This document shows, one piece after another, positions 63,387 to 64,000 of a stretch of 64,000 nt of DNA. The notes under the pieces were generated by a model. The model was not told the DNA's origin, searched no databases, and was given only the letters and a program-made list of their open reading frames with translations. The position numbers were made by a program, and so were the translations under genes. Source of the DNA: Mediterraneibacter massiliensis (GTDB taxonomy: Bacteria; Bacillota; Clostridia; Lachnospirales; Lachnospiraceae). Location of the stretch: assembly GCF_001487105.1 (NCBI RefSeq), contig NZ_LN913000.1, positions 558,001-622,000 of the forward strand, read 5' to 3'. How positions within the stretch are numbered: the first letter of the stretch is position 1; every line of letters starts with the position of its first letter.

Positions 63387-64000
63387 ATGAATTATGTAAA
63401 TATCATCATCCCTTTTGTCGGGGGTCTGGGCATGTTTATTTATGGTATGCAGATCATGGCGCAGGGACTTGAAAATGCAGCCGGAAGTAAAATGAAGACA
63501 CTGCTGGAAGCTCTGACAAAGAATAAATTCTTTGGTGTCTTGCTGGGAGCATTGATCACTGCAGTGATCCAGAGCTCATCAGCTACAACAGTCATGGTAG
63601 TTGGTTTTGTAAATGCGGGCATCATGAATCTGGGACAGGCGATGGGCGTCATCATGGGAGCAAATATCGGAACGACAGTGACCGGATGGCTGGTTTCCAG
63701 TGTGGAGTGGGCCAAATTTTTAAGTCCGGGCAATATTGCCCCAATCGCTGTGATGGCTGGAGTTGTCGTTATGCTCACAGGCAAGAGACGCTCCACAAAA
63801 GATATTTCCAGTGTCATTATTGGATTTGGACTTCTATTTATCGGCATTACTATGATGTCATCTGCTGTGGCACCATTGCAGGAATCAGAAGGCTTCCGAA
63901 ATATTTTCGTGACGCTGGGGCATAATCCATTCCTGGGAATCATAGCAGGCGCTCTTGTGACAGCAGTCATTCAGAGTTCCTCAGCTTCTGTGGGAATTCT
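63387..64000 (+). CDS. Na/Pi cotransporter family protein (partial, runs off the window)
   Basis: 204 residues up to the window edge. Starts MNYVNIIIPFVGGLGMFIYGMQIMAQGLENAAGS after AGGAGG. Two repeats with the hallmark QSSSATT (about 58) and QSSSASVG (about 198), plus GANIGTTVTGW near 91, define the NptA/PhoU-type sodium-phosphate cotransporter family. In bacteria a C-terminal PhoU-like domain often follows, which cannot be seen here. Imports phosphate or acts in phosphate export. Confidence 0.93.
   Translation, partial: MNYVNIIIPFVGGLGMFIYGMQIMAQGLENAAGSKMKTLLEALTKNKFFGVLLGALITAVIQSSSATTVMVVGFVNAGIMNLGQAMGVIMGANIGTTVTGWLVSSVEWAKFLSPGNIAPIAVMAGVVVMLTGKRRSTKDISSVIIGFGLLFIGITMMSSAVAPLQESEGFRNIFVTLGHNPFLGIIAGALVTAVIQSSSASVGI

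Overview
The window reads as chromosome from a spore-forming, Gram-positive anaerobe of the Clostridia, most likely a gut Lachnospiraceae. The basis is SpoVG, a SpoVAC/SpoVAD/SpoVAE set, strong AGGAGG ribosome binding sites, moderate-to-low GC with A/T-rich intergenic regions, the 480-residue archaeal-type ProRS, the GlgC/GlgD pair and many sugar/PTS functions. The species cannot be named from the sequence alone.

Layout. 0-10.5 kb: end of a membrane protein, a DMT exporter, then a coupled trio of a predicted ABC-class ATPase and the SbcD/SbcC nuclease; a zinc-ribbon membrane protein, a DnaJ-TPR protein, a DegV fatty-acid-binding protein and a TetR regulator. 10.5-19 kb: a decayed accessory island. 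It holds two broken copies of one tyrosine integrase, a solitary IS200-type transposase, tape-measure and LysM scraps, a probable type I toxin/antisense RNA pair, a repressor/ImmA chimera, and a surviving block of phage head genes (minor capsid/MuF pseudogene with a C-terminal extension, a small coupled partner, a Prp-like cysteine protease, scaffold, major capsid, connectors). A 22-bp near-identical repeat at 12609 and 18961 looks like the attachment sites. 19-26.5 kb: tRNA-Leu, a GH13 glycosidase, rplM-rpsI, a decayed LysR/flavodoxin/cupin islet between two matching terminators, a MerR-controlled YitT-type membrane protein, an EamA protein, a Nif11-like peptide and small regulators. 26.5-42.5 kb is mostly housekeeping: prs, a DnaI/DnaC-like loader, a DnaD-domain protein, murC, glgC-glgD, spoVG, an RluA-type pseudouridine synthase, proS, an AEC transporter, rpsL, rpsG, fusA and tuf.

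42.5-51 kb: aldo/keto reductase and rpiB, then a DeoR-type repressor divergent from an eight-gene operon coding for two SIS-domain proteins, two amidohydrolases, a complete lactose/cellobiose-type PTS (IIC, IIB, IIA as separate proteins) and its own HPr. The parts list predicts uptake and phosphorylation of a sugar conjugate followed by SIS-type isomerisation or deglycation and amidohydrolase steps; the substrate is unknown. 51-55 kb: a Cof-type phosphatase, an FAD protein and glmM. 55-61.2 kb: two GntR regulators, an APC permease, a protein fusing a BtpA domain to a xylose-isomerase-like TIM barrel, and a PfkB-like protein with a changed catalytic motif, a layout recalling fructoselysine (frl) operons without the deglycase. 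61.2-64 kb: spoVAC facing away from spoVAD-spoVAE, and the start of a Na/Pi cotransporter cut by the window edge.

Most interesting leads: (1) the phage Prp-like protease lying between three proteins that carry LQFF-like motifs, one being the junction of a MuF-like minor capsid protein with a possible effector domain; (2) the SIS/amidohydrolase/PTS operon; (3) the BtpA-TIM fusion cluster; (4) the type I toxin-antitoxin candidate. All function assignments are from reading translated sequence and family knowledge; no database search was possible.
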